Shown here: piece after piece, positions 1 to 12,700 of the stretch
How positions within the stretch are numbered: the first letter of the stretch is position 1
Layout: each line of letters starts with the position of its first letter
NCBI RefSeq assembly: GCF_001949145.1
Contig: NW_019091364.1
Coordinates: forward strand, 1,166,290 to 1,230,289
Direction: 5' to 3'
DNA: 64,000 nucleotides
Origin: Acanthaster planci
Taxonomy: Eukaryota > Echinodermata > Asteroidea > Valvatida > Acanthasteridae
Translations under genes and position numbers: made by a program
Notes under the pieces: model-generated
Database searches by the model: none
What the model saw: only the letters and a program-made list of their open reading frames with translations
Told to the model about the DNA's origin: nothing

Positions 1-170
1 AACTGTGAACTAGAAACTGTGAAAATGACATCTGTGGACAGGTATTCTTGAGAGATGTTTGATCCAATTCCACCCACCATCTACAGAAAGTTCCAGCTCT
101 TACCTTGAAGACTCATACCTTGTGAACTTTAAAAACTTTTATACATAACCATCCACAACACGGGACGATT

Positions 171-321
171 CACAATAGTGCACCACCAAGAGTTTGCAAT
201 GCGTTGGCCAATCGTAACATGCAAAATTTGTCGACCCCATTCTAAACACGCACTGGGTCGAAAAATTTCGCGCATTGTGATTGGCCAACGCGTTGCAAAC
301 TCTTGGTGGCGCGCTATTGTG
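171..321. repeat. Foldback element (MITE-like)
   Basis: Long imperfect inverted arms (about 171-237 and 254-321) begin CACAATAGTGCACCACCAAG and end in its complement, with GCGTTGGCCAATC and GATTGGCCAACGC pairing in the middle. The loop is short and there is no coding capacity. It lies in SMARCD intron 2, just beyond exon 2. Confidence 0.7.
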
Positions 322-572
322 AAAAGGCCGTATTTAGCCAACATTTTATTGTACTCTGATGGTATACCGTGCACTGTTACCCTAACAGTCCCAAATCCTC
401 TGATTTCAATATGATTTTACACACTCCCTTGGCAGTTAGGATTAATGGCAAACCTACATACATGTATCTGGGAAACAATGGATAGCCACTACACTCTATA
501 ATCCATTCAAATACTACCAAAAAAACCTGGGCATGGCTTGTGTTGATCCAGAGAGTAAGGAGAGAATCATAC

Positions 573-715
573 CTTTGTCCCTTTTTCTGTGCATCGGATG
601 GGTGGGCATGGCGTTTGCGAGAGGGATCCATACCTTGTCCCATGGCACCTCGCATCCCTCCACTGTAAGGAGGCGGCATTCCTGGGGCCATACGCTGCCC
701 CGAACCACTGGGCCT
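573..715 (-). CDS. SMARCD: SMARCD coding exon 2
   Basis: The acceptor (pyrimidine tract then CAG at 718-716) and donor GTATGA (572-567) bound 143 nt that translate in the phase left by exon 1. It encodes RPSGSGQRMAPGMPPPYSGG..., GQGMDPSRKRHAHPSDAQ and KKGQR. The GMDxSRKR segment is the recognisable SMARCD signature. The next exon is outside the window. Confidence 0.85.
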
Positions 716-3700
716 CTGAGGAAAGAAGGCAAAAACATTTTACTTGGTATCACTACCCTTCTAGGCCCTTCTGATCTTGATCTTAAAAACTCTCCACTGA
801 GCGGACTAAGTAGCATTTTGAAATATGCTTCAACTTCAATAAATGAAACACTCAGGGGCCCTATTTCATCGAGCTGCTTTAGCACAAAATCTGCTTAAGC
901 ATGAAAAACCTTGCTTGACAAATCAGGTTACCAGCCAAAACTCCATGTGATGCATATTGTTTTGGAATGGTATTCACCTGTCTTTACATTAGCATGACAA
1001 TCACAATTTGAGCTGGTAAACTTTGTTTTTTAAGCATGGTTTTTTGTGCTTAAGCAGGTTTATGAAATTGGCCCCAGATCTCTCAGCAAAGCTACTTCTC
1101 TTTGTACCTGCATCATTGGAAATGCCATAATATAAAAAGGGGAACGGGAATACAAACAGAAACCAAAATCTGTACACAAACAAAAGCTGCTCTGAGCAAA
1201 TAGCTTGAACAGTTAAATTCATGTACAATTTTTGGGGCTATGGTATTCTACAATGAATGACCTAGAAGGTACTGAGCACAAGCATTTTTGCTTAGCACAG
1301 AAAGCAGTTGATTAGCAATAACAGGTTTACCAGCCGACACTTTCATGCCATACATACAGTTTGCGATCAGTTCTCAGCCATATTTCTGCTCAGCACACAT
1401 ACGTACGTGTACATGTATTTCTAAGCAATTTTCTGTTTCATACGTTCCCATGGAATTAGCCCATGGGCATTGCCATTGATGGGGAGGGGAGGGAGGGGTG
1501 AGCATTGCCAGGATATTTTCAGGGGGTGGAGGGCAAAACTTTATTCACAGGGAATAATATGGGAGGGGGTTCAGCTTCATGACCTGATCTAGCATTGATA
1601 ATGGAAGGACTGATTTTGACTTTTCTCCATTGTCATTTTTTTTGGGGGGGGGGAGAGAGAGAGGGGAGGAGCATCCCCCTTGTCCCCCTTTGCAATGCCC
1701 ACCAATCAGGCCCATGCTCTGAGCAACCATAATTTGACTTTGTAGAGGTAGTAGAAAAAGGAATTGGGAAGCCTTAGCTGCATGAGTTGACCCACTTACT
1801 CAGCAGGAGAAAGTAAACCCAACCCCAAAAAACCCTGGCCTGTCAAAACACAAAGTGTGAAGGTTTACGTTTCCTAACAAAAGACGTTACACCAAGGTCT
1901 AACTGACCACACCAAGCCAAGACAGCTTTGTTACTCTATGTTTCCAAAAAAAAAAAAAAGGGCGGGGAAAACAGAAAAAAGTGGAGGCATGATGATTATC
2001 TCTCATGCATCTGATCGTGTCCGCATTCTTGAACAATGAAACAAATGATTGGTATTGGAATGCTGGCCTTGGTCATAGAGGCACACAGGTATGGAGATCA
2101 CGCATATGATTGGATTTGTTCCACAAGTACACTAGGCATTGATCAAATTGTTTGGAGAACTCCCCGCTGAAATATCAAATCTCTGTTTATGCTGTAACAA
2201 AGCAACATGTGTCAAATAGTGGGCAAGAACAGCCATCTTGTTTCCCAAAAATACCCAAGAGAATTAAAGGGGGGGAGAGTGTGTTCCCTTCGCAGTTCAC
2301 AAGAACAAGTTGAGAACGTGGGCCTACTCTGCTACTTTGATGTCTCAATTTTACATCCTGACCAAGAAACAATGACAAAGAGAACTGCAAAGGCAAAAGG
2401 TGAACAGAGCTGAAATGAAACCTGTGGCAATTCACTCAGCAACAGGTGTGGAGGGTATGCAGACTCAGGCGCATTTGCCCACAGTAAGCTCCCTCTGCTT
2501 GGACAAAGCTGGCTGGCCCTGCTAGTTGATCTGTCAGTGAAGTTGTAATCTGGAATAAACCTGGTACCAGGCCCCCCCAAATGATCCAGAACAGGGACTC
2601 ATGAAGAGCTCTCCAATTACCTGACTCTGGACCCCACTGGCATTATTTTCACATTGGGTCAAGGAGGGAGGACAAGATTCTTGGGTCCTTTTTAGTGCAT
2701 TTGCACCAAACAAGTTTAAAAAGTGTGCAACATATTACTCATGAGTTAAATTGTTTTCATGGATGGCATTTTCAACTCAAGTCTTTAAATTAAAGCTTTT
2801 GCATGTAACTACCTGACTTGGTTTTTACTAGCTATACACCACAAAAAAAGCTGCATTGAGATAATTGTTTATAACATTTGCTCTCTAATACAAGTTGTAC
2901 ATGTAAGATACTTGTAAGTAGAAATTTTCTTAACAAAGCTAGTAGACAAACTACTCTGATGCTCTTGGAACCTACGGGACAGGCCAAAGTGGTCAAAAGG
3001 TCATTCCTCCCATTGAAACACGCCTTACTAATATCTTGTCCACAGGTTCGCCTGATTTTTTCCAAGTAAATTGTCCGACCCTGGCTAATGACTTTTAAAT
3101 TAACTTCCGCAGGCTGTGCAACTCGCAAGAAGTAAGGGGTCAAACCTCACTGCTAATCACTAAAATGTGGTCACAATTTTCACTTTTTTGTTTAAGCTGA
3201 AGATTTCCATTCGGTCCTTCTGCACAAATCTCCAAAAGCAAGCACTGCCGTGACCCAAAGGGCATTCCAAGTCATTATGACTATAATGTGTGCCGTCTCT
3301 CCTCGCTGCTTGCTCTGATGCCATTTAAGGGGTTAATTTCTTGTCACCTCCCTCCCCGTGAAGATCCGATAGAAGTAGACCGCCCATCCTGCCCTCAATC
3401 CTTTGTCATTGCTCCAGCGGGCAGAGAACAAAGCGTCAAATCTGGGAGACTGGGCGGCCACAAATTCTCAAGCATTCTTCATCGACATTGGATTGTGGGT
3501 ACAATAAGAAAGGATGCAGCAGAGAGAGAGGAAAAAGATGATTGGATAATTTGGGAAACAGAACTGCTTGGCAGGGGAGGTTGAAGGATTTGCGGGCGGT
3601 CGTTTTGGGAACTCTCTTCAGGTAGATCAGGTCCACATTTATATATAAACAAGGCACATAATTGTTCATTTCCCGATGCTATTCAATCTTAGCAGACTCT

Positions 3701-6700
3701 TAGTGCCCATAGGGTACTGTGCATGGAGTTCATTGCTAACACCTCTGATCTGAAGCACACTGTGACAGTGGCAGGCAACTATCAGCCGAATAAAAGGAAA
3801 CAAACATTTCGTACAAACTCATGAAGAGACAGATGGAAAGATAAAGACTGTGATTTGAATAAACACTAATGTATAATATTTTATAATCAACCATTCATTT
3901 CATTTTGAGATGAACAGAAGGAATGCATTTCTTTTGAAAAGCAAATGTCATGGTGCGGAAAAAGGGTTCTAACCAAGTCTTCTGCTGATTATTGAAATGC
4001 TATGTAATGTACATTTTTGTATGTACAACAGAAGAATTCTGCCCAAGTTTTCTGGTACCAAATTTCAATATTCCACAGCATGATTTAAGATAAAAATTAT
4101 AAGTGCTATTTGCTGCACTCACCCTCAGTCAGTGTATGTGTAAATTTCCAAAATTATTGTGTATTGCTATTAAAAAGGGGATACTTATTTTCATAAGGCA
4201 GTTTTTAACGTATTGAAAACTAAAAAAAAAAACACATAAATTGAACGCCAACTAGCCATTATCAATGGCAAAACACCTGTGACAAGTAACACATCATAAA
4301 TGCTCCGCTTAAGTGCATACGTAAGTCCACATTCCAATCGATGAGTTATGGATGGAAGGTATTTACAGCAGTATTAAAAACTGAAATCTGTTATGTTAGA
4401 GCCTCCAGCTTGATGTGGGGGGAACCATCTGGAGGTAATCAATCAAGGTTCCATGGCTGGAAATGGCTCAAACTCCTTCTTAACAATACTCAGGGGGACT
4501 AGCCAGTCGTTCACGGCATTTGCTCCAGTAAATCACGGTCAATTTGGGTGGAGTGTTTTAATACTTCCTCTATGAATGTCCCATTAGTTGCTTCCATGAG
4601 GCCTCTACAACACATTCATGTAGTGGATGGTGTCCTTTTTTAAGAGTCTGGAGGGGTAGAGGTGGTTGGTCTTTTAATCTCCTCTTAGCCTGGTGGGGTT
4701 TCAGTTGAGATGCTGACATCTTGGGCAAGTTGGGTTTCTACTTAAGTTTCTTCAGTATTACCCTCTGTGTAAAGTCCCCGAGGCCCAGGGTCACATTCGT
4801 TATGTTCCACAGCCAATTTACTCAAGTTCAAAATCATGGATTTTGGACCTGAAAAGTCACACTGTCAAAAACATACTGTTATGTTGGTCCGTCGGGAACC
4901 CAACCCAAAAAGATCTTGAGTTATTTCTGAAATGGTGATCAAGTGTCACCCTTCTGACAAACATGACATGCCTGTATGGCATTCAAAAACCTGTAGGTGT
5001 ATGGTAGTTGAAAACTAAGAACAGTTTGTCAAGACAAGTGAGCACAAAACATGTTTCATAGGTAAAAATTTGTCCTCGGAAATTGCAAACCAAATAATGT
5101 CAAAGATTAAGGATGACTGGAAAATGACAGTTAAATAGGCGGTGTTGGGACGACACATTCTGGGTGTGGTTTTCTGGTGCACCAGGAAGTGTTGTATTTT
5201 ATGTACTATTTCAATTGTATTTGTATTCTTAACATATTAATATAGATGTTAGTTTTATTGTTTTATATTGTAAAGCACCTTAGAGCCTTTTTGGATTAGG
5301 GCGCTATTATCAGTGTGGTCACATAATAATAATAATGAGACGCAGCTTTCTGTGGAGGACAATCTCTAGATTTATTGCCACGGACCTTGTTCCTTGCTTT
5401 TCTAAGGCCAAGAGATGGCCAACTTATCACCATTTGAAGCCCCCCAAAATGATCTCTGCACTCTGCCTCAAAATGGCACAAAAACAATTGGAGCCAATTA
5501 CTTATCAATCTAAATTTTAAGTAAATAATAGGAGAAGAAAATGGATGGTTTCCCAGAAGAAATTTTGACTACAAGACATCAGACACGTACGCCAGAACCT
5601 TACGCAAGCAGTACATCCTTGGGAAAATATTGGTAACCCATGATCTTTACCTTGCAAAAGCCACCCTCGAAAAAATCTTTCAATCTCCGTGTCACCAATT
5701 TACATGTACCAATCCAAATAAATAGGTGCCCATGATACAACAATTTACTGAGTGGTAAAGACTATTTTGCGAGGGCCGAGGTGTACAATCCGGCGCTTAA
5801 TTGGTCCCAGAATATCGTTAAGTCTTTCATGTGGGTCTTTGGTGGCTGCTGAAAGCATGATTGAACACGCTGTTGACAAGTCAGGAGAAGCCGTCTTGAT
5901 CTACGTGAACTGTAACTGCTCACGAGATGAAGGAAGTGACAGCAGGGTTGTGGAGAGGACAGCAGATAAACCAGACCTTTTTACGATTTTGTCACCTTTA
6001 TAGATGGGAAATTTCAATTAGTGCTGGGAGGTATTAACTAACAACCTAACAAAATTAACTGAGAAAATTTGATTAGGAATGTTATCACATCTGGTAACAA
6101 TAAGAGCATATATAAGACTTAAAGGTTTTCATGGTGAAAGAAACTAGATTTGTAGTAAAGATTGAGGTAACACCATGTATTTATCTCTTCTTTGAGTATG
6201 TAAGGTTCTTCCCCGGTTCTACTCAAAGAAAAGATAAATACATGGTGTTACCGCAATCTTTACTACAAATAAGAGCATACTTTGATGAAAAAATGTTACT
6301 TGATGAGCAGGCATTGTGGAAGAATTTATAAGAAGTAAGAAATCAGGCATTTGATTCATTCATTGACTAATTTACCTGGCCAGTGAAATAACCAATAAAT
6401 TAACAACCTATCAATCAAACTACAAGTCCAAATACTGACTGATCAAGTTCCGCGGTCAACGAAGTGGCATTCAGGAGCTCAACCGAAGAGAATCCTAAGG
6501 TTTCACTCATGGATGTGAATACACTGACATGTGGGGGAGGGATGTACACCGACTAATTCAGTTCTGTGAAAGCGGCCAAATATAACACTGTTAGCAATTT
6601 CAAAAATCTTGGGCCAAATCCTGACAAAAGTACATGTAGTTAAAGACTCCTCTGAACCCAAGCAGGCAATCTACTCTTTTCGTAATCTGCTGTCAACAAC

Positions 6701-9700
6701 TCATAGAAGAATGGAATGCTTAGGGAGGGGAACAACAGTGGGAGAATATTACCCATCTATAGGGCACATCAGTAGTAAGCTGGGGCATCGTACTTTCACC
6801 TGTTACTCCACGTACGGGCCGGTAACTCCTCACATGCAGGGTTGAACCTCCAGTGGCCCGGGTAACAACCGCTCTGGATTACCCTCACACAGCGGGTTTC
6901 GAGGGGATATCCGATTAAGAGAAATATGCCCCAGTGTACATTTTCATTAAGTGTTCACTTGAGGTGGGAGAGGGGGAAGTGGAGGGACTACACAGGGCAA
7001 TTGTTGGAAGTGGATACTATTGTTGGGGGGGGGAGAGATCGTCCATTGTGAGTGTAGAGATGGCATCGTATGCATGGTGGTTGAAAGAGGTTTCAATTGT
7101 AAACAAAAAGCTACCAGTAAGCAAGGAACGTGATCACTGTGGGGACGTATGCCAAGGCAAGCGCAGTTGAGCCAGAGTTCACTGCTGGGGAATTGCTTTG
7201 ACAAGTAAGGCGATGTAGCCGAGACAGTTTGAAAGGCTTCTTGAGACCAGCAGGGTGTAAATGAAGTGGACAGCAATTGCCAGAAAAAAAAAATTAAAAA
7301 ATACAGGTAATTAAAAAAGGGGTCACTCTGTTGATCAATGTAGACCTGTGGTGGTGTTAGCTTTGGGTCAGGTTTTCCTGCAGAACATTTTCTTTTGTGC
7401 AGCGAACGGACCCACTTTGTCTTGGAGAGAGGGGGTGCACATGTTGTGTCATGGTAAGTGTTTTACCCCTGTCCCTACAAACTTAAAGTATAAAGCTTCA
7501 CTGAAAGATATCAAGGGTTATCATTTCATAGCAGTGAATAAAGGAGTTTGTCATGAACTTGGATATAATGACTTAGTGAAGTCAGGGATACCAGATTTCA
7601 TGGAATTGTGGGCAGAAACATCGGTCTGCGCCTATCAATGACAATGTGTCACTTTCTCACCCAAAACTGACCAACCCCTTGCCCTCTCTCTATTAACACC
7701 CCAGTCAGCCATCCCTCACCACCCTGCAATGACTCTCTAATTGTAGACTCTGCCCTGCCTTGCCTCCCCCTCTGGCACACTCCCTGTCTCACCTGGTAAG
7801 GGGATATATATGCCCTGTGTGTCAACAAGGGCTGGAGAGGGGTCCTCTGGGGGAAAGTAAGGCACCCTTGGGACAGGACACTCAAAATTGGGTATTGTGA
7901 CAGCTAGGTGCAGTCAGTTCTGTGTTGAAGTTTTAAAGGGCTAGGTACAAATGTGCAAAGTGCATGTACGGTTTGCGTATTACTGTAGGTTAACTATGTT
8001 CACAGACCATGCAACAAAACTTTGAGGATATGCCCTGGGTTCAAGCACATCAATCTGTGTAAGTACATGTATGGAGGAACCTTCTCATTCCTCCAAGTCC
8101 AAGGTACAGACATTTATCTTGACGCCACCATGTTTGTCTTGTTTCCTGTAGACAAACTGGAAATAGTAAGACATCTTCACAAAATAAATAATTGATAAAA
8201 GGAAACAGACTATTTGTCCTTCCAGCCTCAGTTGGTTACACTGCTTTGAATGGTAGAAAAGCAAGATGGATGCACCATGAGAGAGGTCTATGAGGGGAGC
8301 CTAAGGACTATAAGCAATCATGTAATGATGTGGACAACAGTATCACCCACCTCAACACAACAGCTTATACTTCATGCATGCTATCACAAGCATCATACAC
8401 GTACATGAATGTACTTCTCTCAGCTTCACCACAAACCAAACTTTAAAACCCAAACTATGGCAGATATGCAAAAACCGGACACAGGTAGGAGTTTCTGCGG
8501 AAGTGTTTTTACGCTGATACACGTACTTGGCTTTCGTGGGAAAGTTTGAAGGTGTGTGTGTGTACGTGCAACTGATTAAGCTTACGATAATCAGGAATTT
8601 CAAACCATTTCAGAAATTTGTGCAAGGCTGACAGGACAGTTTATCTTAACGTGTTAATAACTAAGATCAGTGTGTTTATTCCCACCAAGCAGAAGGGTAA
8701 AAATAGAAATTCTTGGCATGGTTCAGTATCTGTTTTAATGACCAGGTGTGCTAGGAGCTCTGGCTTTTGAGCTTTGAGGAAAAGTACAAACCAAGGCTGT
8801 CAGCCGTAGCTCATTATCGCACCCAGGTAAAAATCTGTTCATTGCGGAAGACTGTTGACAGTGGAGGAGAAAAAAGAGAAAGAGAAAAGGACGGGCAAAG
8901 GTAACGACTCGCAGGAAAGTTCAAGGGATGTTCCGTGCAAATTTTGTATGCGTTGACTGAGATGTAAATGAAGCGTTGTGTCACCCACAGCTGTTAATGT
9001 ATACGAATAAAGGTGTGCGATATTTTGATAACAGGGTCTGAGTTATCCTTTGGGGATGGCTCAGACAAATTTTCCAATTTTTTTGGGGGGGGGCGAGGGT
9101 GTGAGTGGGACACAAGAGTTGGCAGTGATTGGGAAACAAGGCGTAGAAAGATTAAAAACTTTCTATATTTACATCTTTTTAAATTTAATAAATTTAAACA
9201 ATTTAAGCCACTTGCTTGTTGTAAATGACGGAAATGAAACTTGGGTCCATTTCATAAGTTATTCTTATCAGCATTATTAGCACAAACATGTGGTAAGGAT
9301 AGTGCGAAGTGAATTACACTATAGGTCCACTGGTGCAACCTGACTTTTTTTCTGATGGGAGGGGGGAAGTAACAAATTCAGGAAGCAATTATGATACAAA
9401 ATATAACAATGTAACACATTTGGGGAAGTTTTGTGTGGAGACTGTAACAATTGCTGTCAAAGGTGTGTCAAGCACACAGGTGAATTAGTACCACTGTAAC
9501 CTTTGGCACGCTTTTGATGAAAACTGTGGCTGTAACACAAACACTACAATTGAAGATTTTCATTAAATTCCAACATATCTCTTACAAAAATACATGTATT
9601 AGAATTTGTAGCATAAAAAGTCAAAAGTCAACACAACTGTCCAAGTTTCTTTCTGTGCAGTTTCAGGGATTTCATTTAGGAGATCAAAAGTACAGGTGTG

Positions 9701-12700
9701 CAGGTCTTGGCTTATTTGCTACACTTGTTTCAATGACAAAAATTATTTTATAAAACAAAAAACAAAAAAAGCAAACTGGCAGAAAACAGCCATATCGACC
9801 CTGGGGCACTTAATACCACCATTCCACGTCGCAAATACGAGGGGCCATAATTTATTGTTTGAACAAAAAATTCCACGTGTCAGGCTGCGGTTACGGCCAC
9901 AAAAGTCAGGCAAGGGAACTTGACCAATCATCACTTGGCTCACACATTCCGAACTGGCAACATAAATGGTCATATTTCTGGGAATCACTGCGTGGTGCGG
10001 ACAGTGGTGGCATTAACTTGAGGGGGGGTTGACTGTCAGATCAATGCAATGGCAAGGAGGGGGGGGTAATGGCTTTCTTGACACTCTGTGAAGTGACATA
10101 ACAAGAGGGGAGGTGGTACCTGTCATGTGATGTCTGAGTGATGAGCAAGGCAGCTTGAAAAATTAACGAGGTGCGGGCATGGATTTTAAAAAAAGTTCAG
10201 AGGCAAGCGTACAGACTGATTGGTGAGTTTACAACAGATTAACCACGGACGGTGTGGGGGATGGATTCAGGTATGAGAACATCAGTCTATACTTAGATCC
10301 TCGACACATGCAGCACGCTGCTCTGGGTAAGTTCGCACCAACATCAATAAGCTATCTTATGCCATCGTGAGCAGTACGCTGTGCTAACCAAACAACCGCA
10401 ATCACCGCACTGCTAACCTACACAGGCAGAGAGGTAAAGTACCCAGAGAACTTGCCACGTTTTGATGCCATGTTTCGACACTGTCTTTCTCACTGGGTTT
10501 GTGGCCACTTTTCCACCAAACACAAACTTCCTTGGTGACAATAATATAAAAAAGGGGGACCCTACAGGCATTGAGCAATGCACACAATTTTCGAGGGTCT
10601 CTCTTTTCTTCGCCCGCTTGGACGAGCAGAGGTGTTGACTGCAATTGACCTGGCAGCCGCAATAACCAACGACAGCGGAAGAAAAACTGTCAAACCCACA
10701 CAGCTTATACTGTTACTTCTGACGACACAGGTGCAGCAACAGCAGCAGCGACACTGACCTCTTCCCTCAGACTTAGGTTTTTAACCCAATTTCGCTGGAA
10801 AACCCTTTTCTACTGGACAACCCCCAATGCTGCATTACTCGGACTGCATTGTGTACACCTCTGCCTTGCAGTCTTGAACTTTTGTAACACAGACTCTGTC
10901 TCACGCAACGCTCGTAAATTTGAAGGACCCGGTGTCCTACTTTTTGGAAACAAACTTTGTAGTTGAGAGTATTCAGTATCTAACTTGGGACTCTGGAGAA
11001 GTGTTGCGATTTCAAGATGCTCTCGTCCCAAGAATGGATGCAAAAGTAAAATTTGCTGTTACTGTGCTAGAATTGGATGCAACAAGTGTCTCTCTCCTGT
11101 GGATTTACCATGACTGAATCCTGTGAGTGGTTCCTACATGAAATCTGGTAAGCCAGGATCTAATCCTTTGGAGTGTCATTTTACAAATAAATGGATCTTT
11201 TATAAAGTCTACAGTGTATCATCAAATTTGGAGACATGCTGTTGAATGGTAGTTCAGAAACAGACCTTTTCTGTTTCAAACTTTGCAAAACAGCCAAATT
11301 TCCCTTACCTAATGCTTTTACATCTACTGATGTGAGATTTGAAGGAGTGAAATGTACCTAAGAGTGGAAAATGAGACGACTGGGGTGCTTTGTTGATAAA
11401 CCACAGTTGCAATAACAATTGAATTAAAGCTTTAACACTGACTGCTTTCAAAAATGATTCTAAGCAGGAACAATGGTACTGACAATCTTGCACATGTCCT
11501 TGAACAAAACGAACTCTGCCAACAGGCACTAAAAAATGACTTTTGTGCAGCTTGAGAAAACTGACATCTTGGCACCATTATTTCCCTCCATACACTGGCT
11601 CCATAACTCATCTCTCCGTGGGAAAAGAAAAATATATTTCGATGAGACCAGGGCAAAGGGTGTTATCACTGATTTGCCAAGAATACACAAATAAGATTGT
11701 TTGGATTTTACTTTAATTGAGCGGCTTATGAAGGAAGCTGACCGTACTAAATTCCTCAACACTTTCCAAGTACATGTACCTTGCGCATGCACTTTTTTTT
11801 AATTAACCATCCTCAAGTGTACATCATTCTCAACGACCCCAAACATAATTTCCACATAAGAGAAACAGACATTAATTATTACTTGCATCTTCTGTTTGAA
11901 GTACAACATCACTCTCTAGGGTAATGACTGAGCCTGTTAAAAAAAAAAACACAGGCCTTGATTTCTAAAAGCTTACTGTCACTCAAAATGCAATCAATGC
12001 AGTTCATTGAGACGGCCGCCTGCATGTTGCACTCTGAAGTTCATCATCCAATCAATGCCCTTTTTGCCTGAAATGTGTTGCCGAATTTGTTTGAGCAGGG
12101 ATTTTACTGAGAACAAAATGTGGAGCAGGGAAATGAAAGGATACAAGATGGATCTGAGGGAGAGATCCAACAGGAAGCTGGATTCTGGAAAATCTACTCA
12201 AGACTTGGCTGCCACTTCCTTTCTGTACTTGAGGATTCCAGGCTCATAATAATTTAATTCAAGCTACAATATTACAACCCATTCGTCAGTTTACACTTCC
12301 AAGATTGTCTAGCAAAAAGATATGAAAATAACGGTCAACTGACATGAATACAAAAAGGCTTGTGTACATACCATTGTGTAATCACTTGATTATTTCTTAA
12401 TTTGACCTTCTCTCGGTTAAACACAAAACTATCAACTGGAAAATTTATATCCCAAATCCACTCCTATGACATGTAAATAGTCAAATGTGATATCTGTGCA
12501 GTTAGTATCATTTGTACAATGTACCTTTCAAAATGAAACGAAATCCTTTTTTCCAGTAAACCTGTTTAAAGTCTTGAAATAAACAAGTTACTGCCAAACC
12601 ATGGTGCATATTTCGCACATTTTTGGTTAAGTCGTCAGTTGAATGGTGAAGCGATGCATCGTGGATATGTGCCACACCACGAACTGACGTGCACAAAGTC

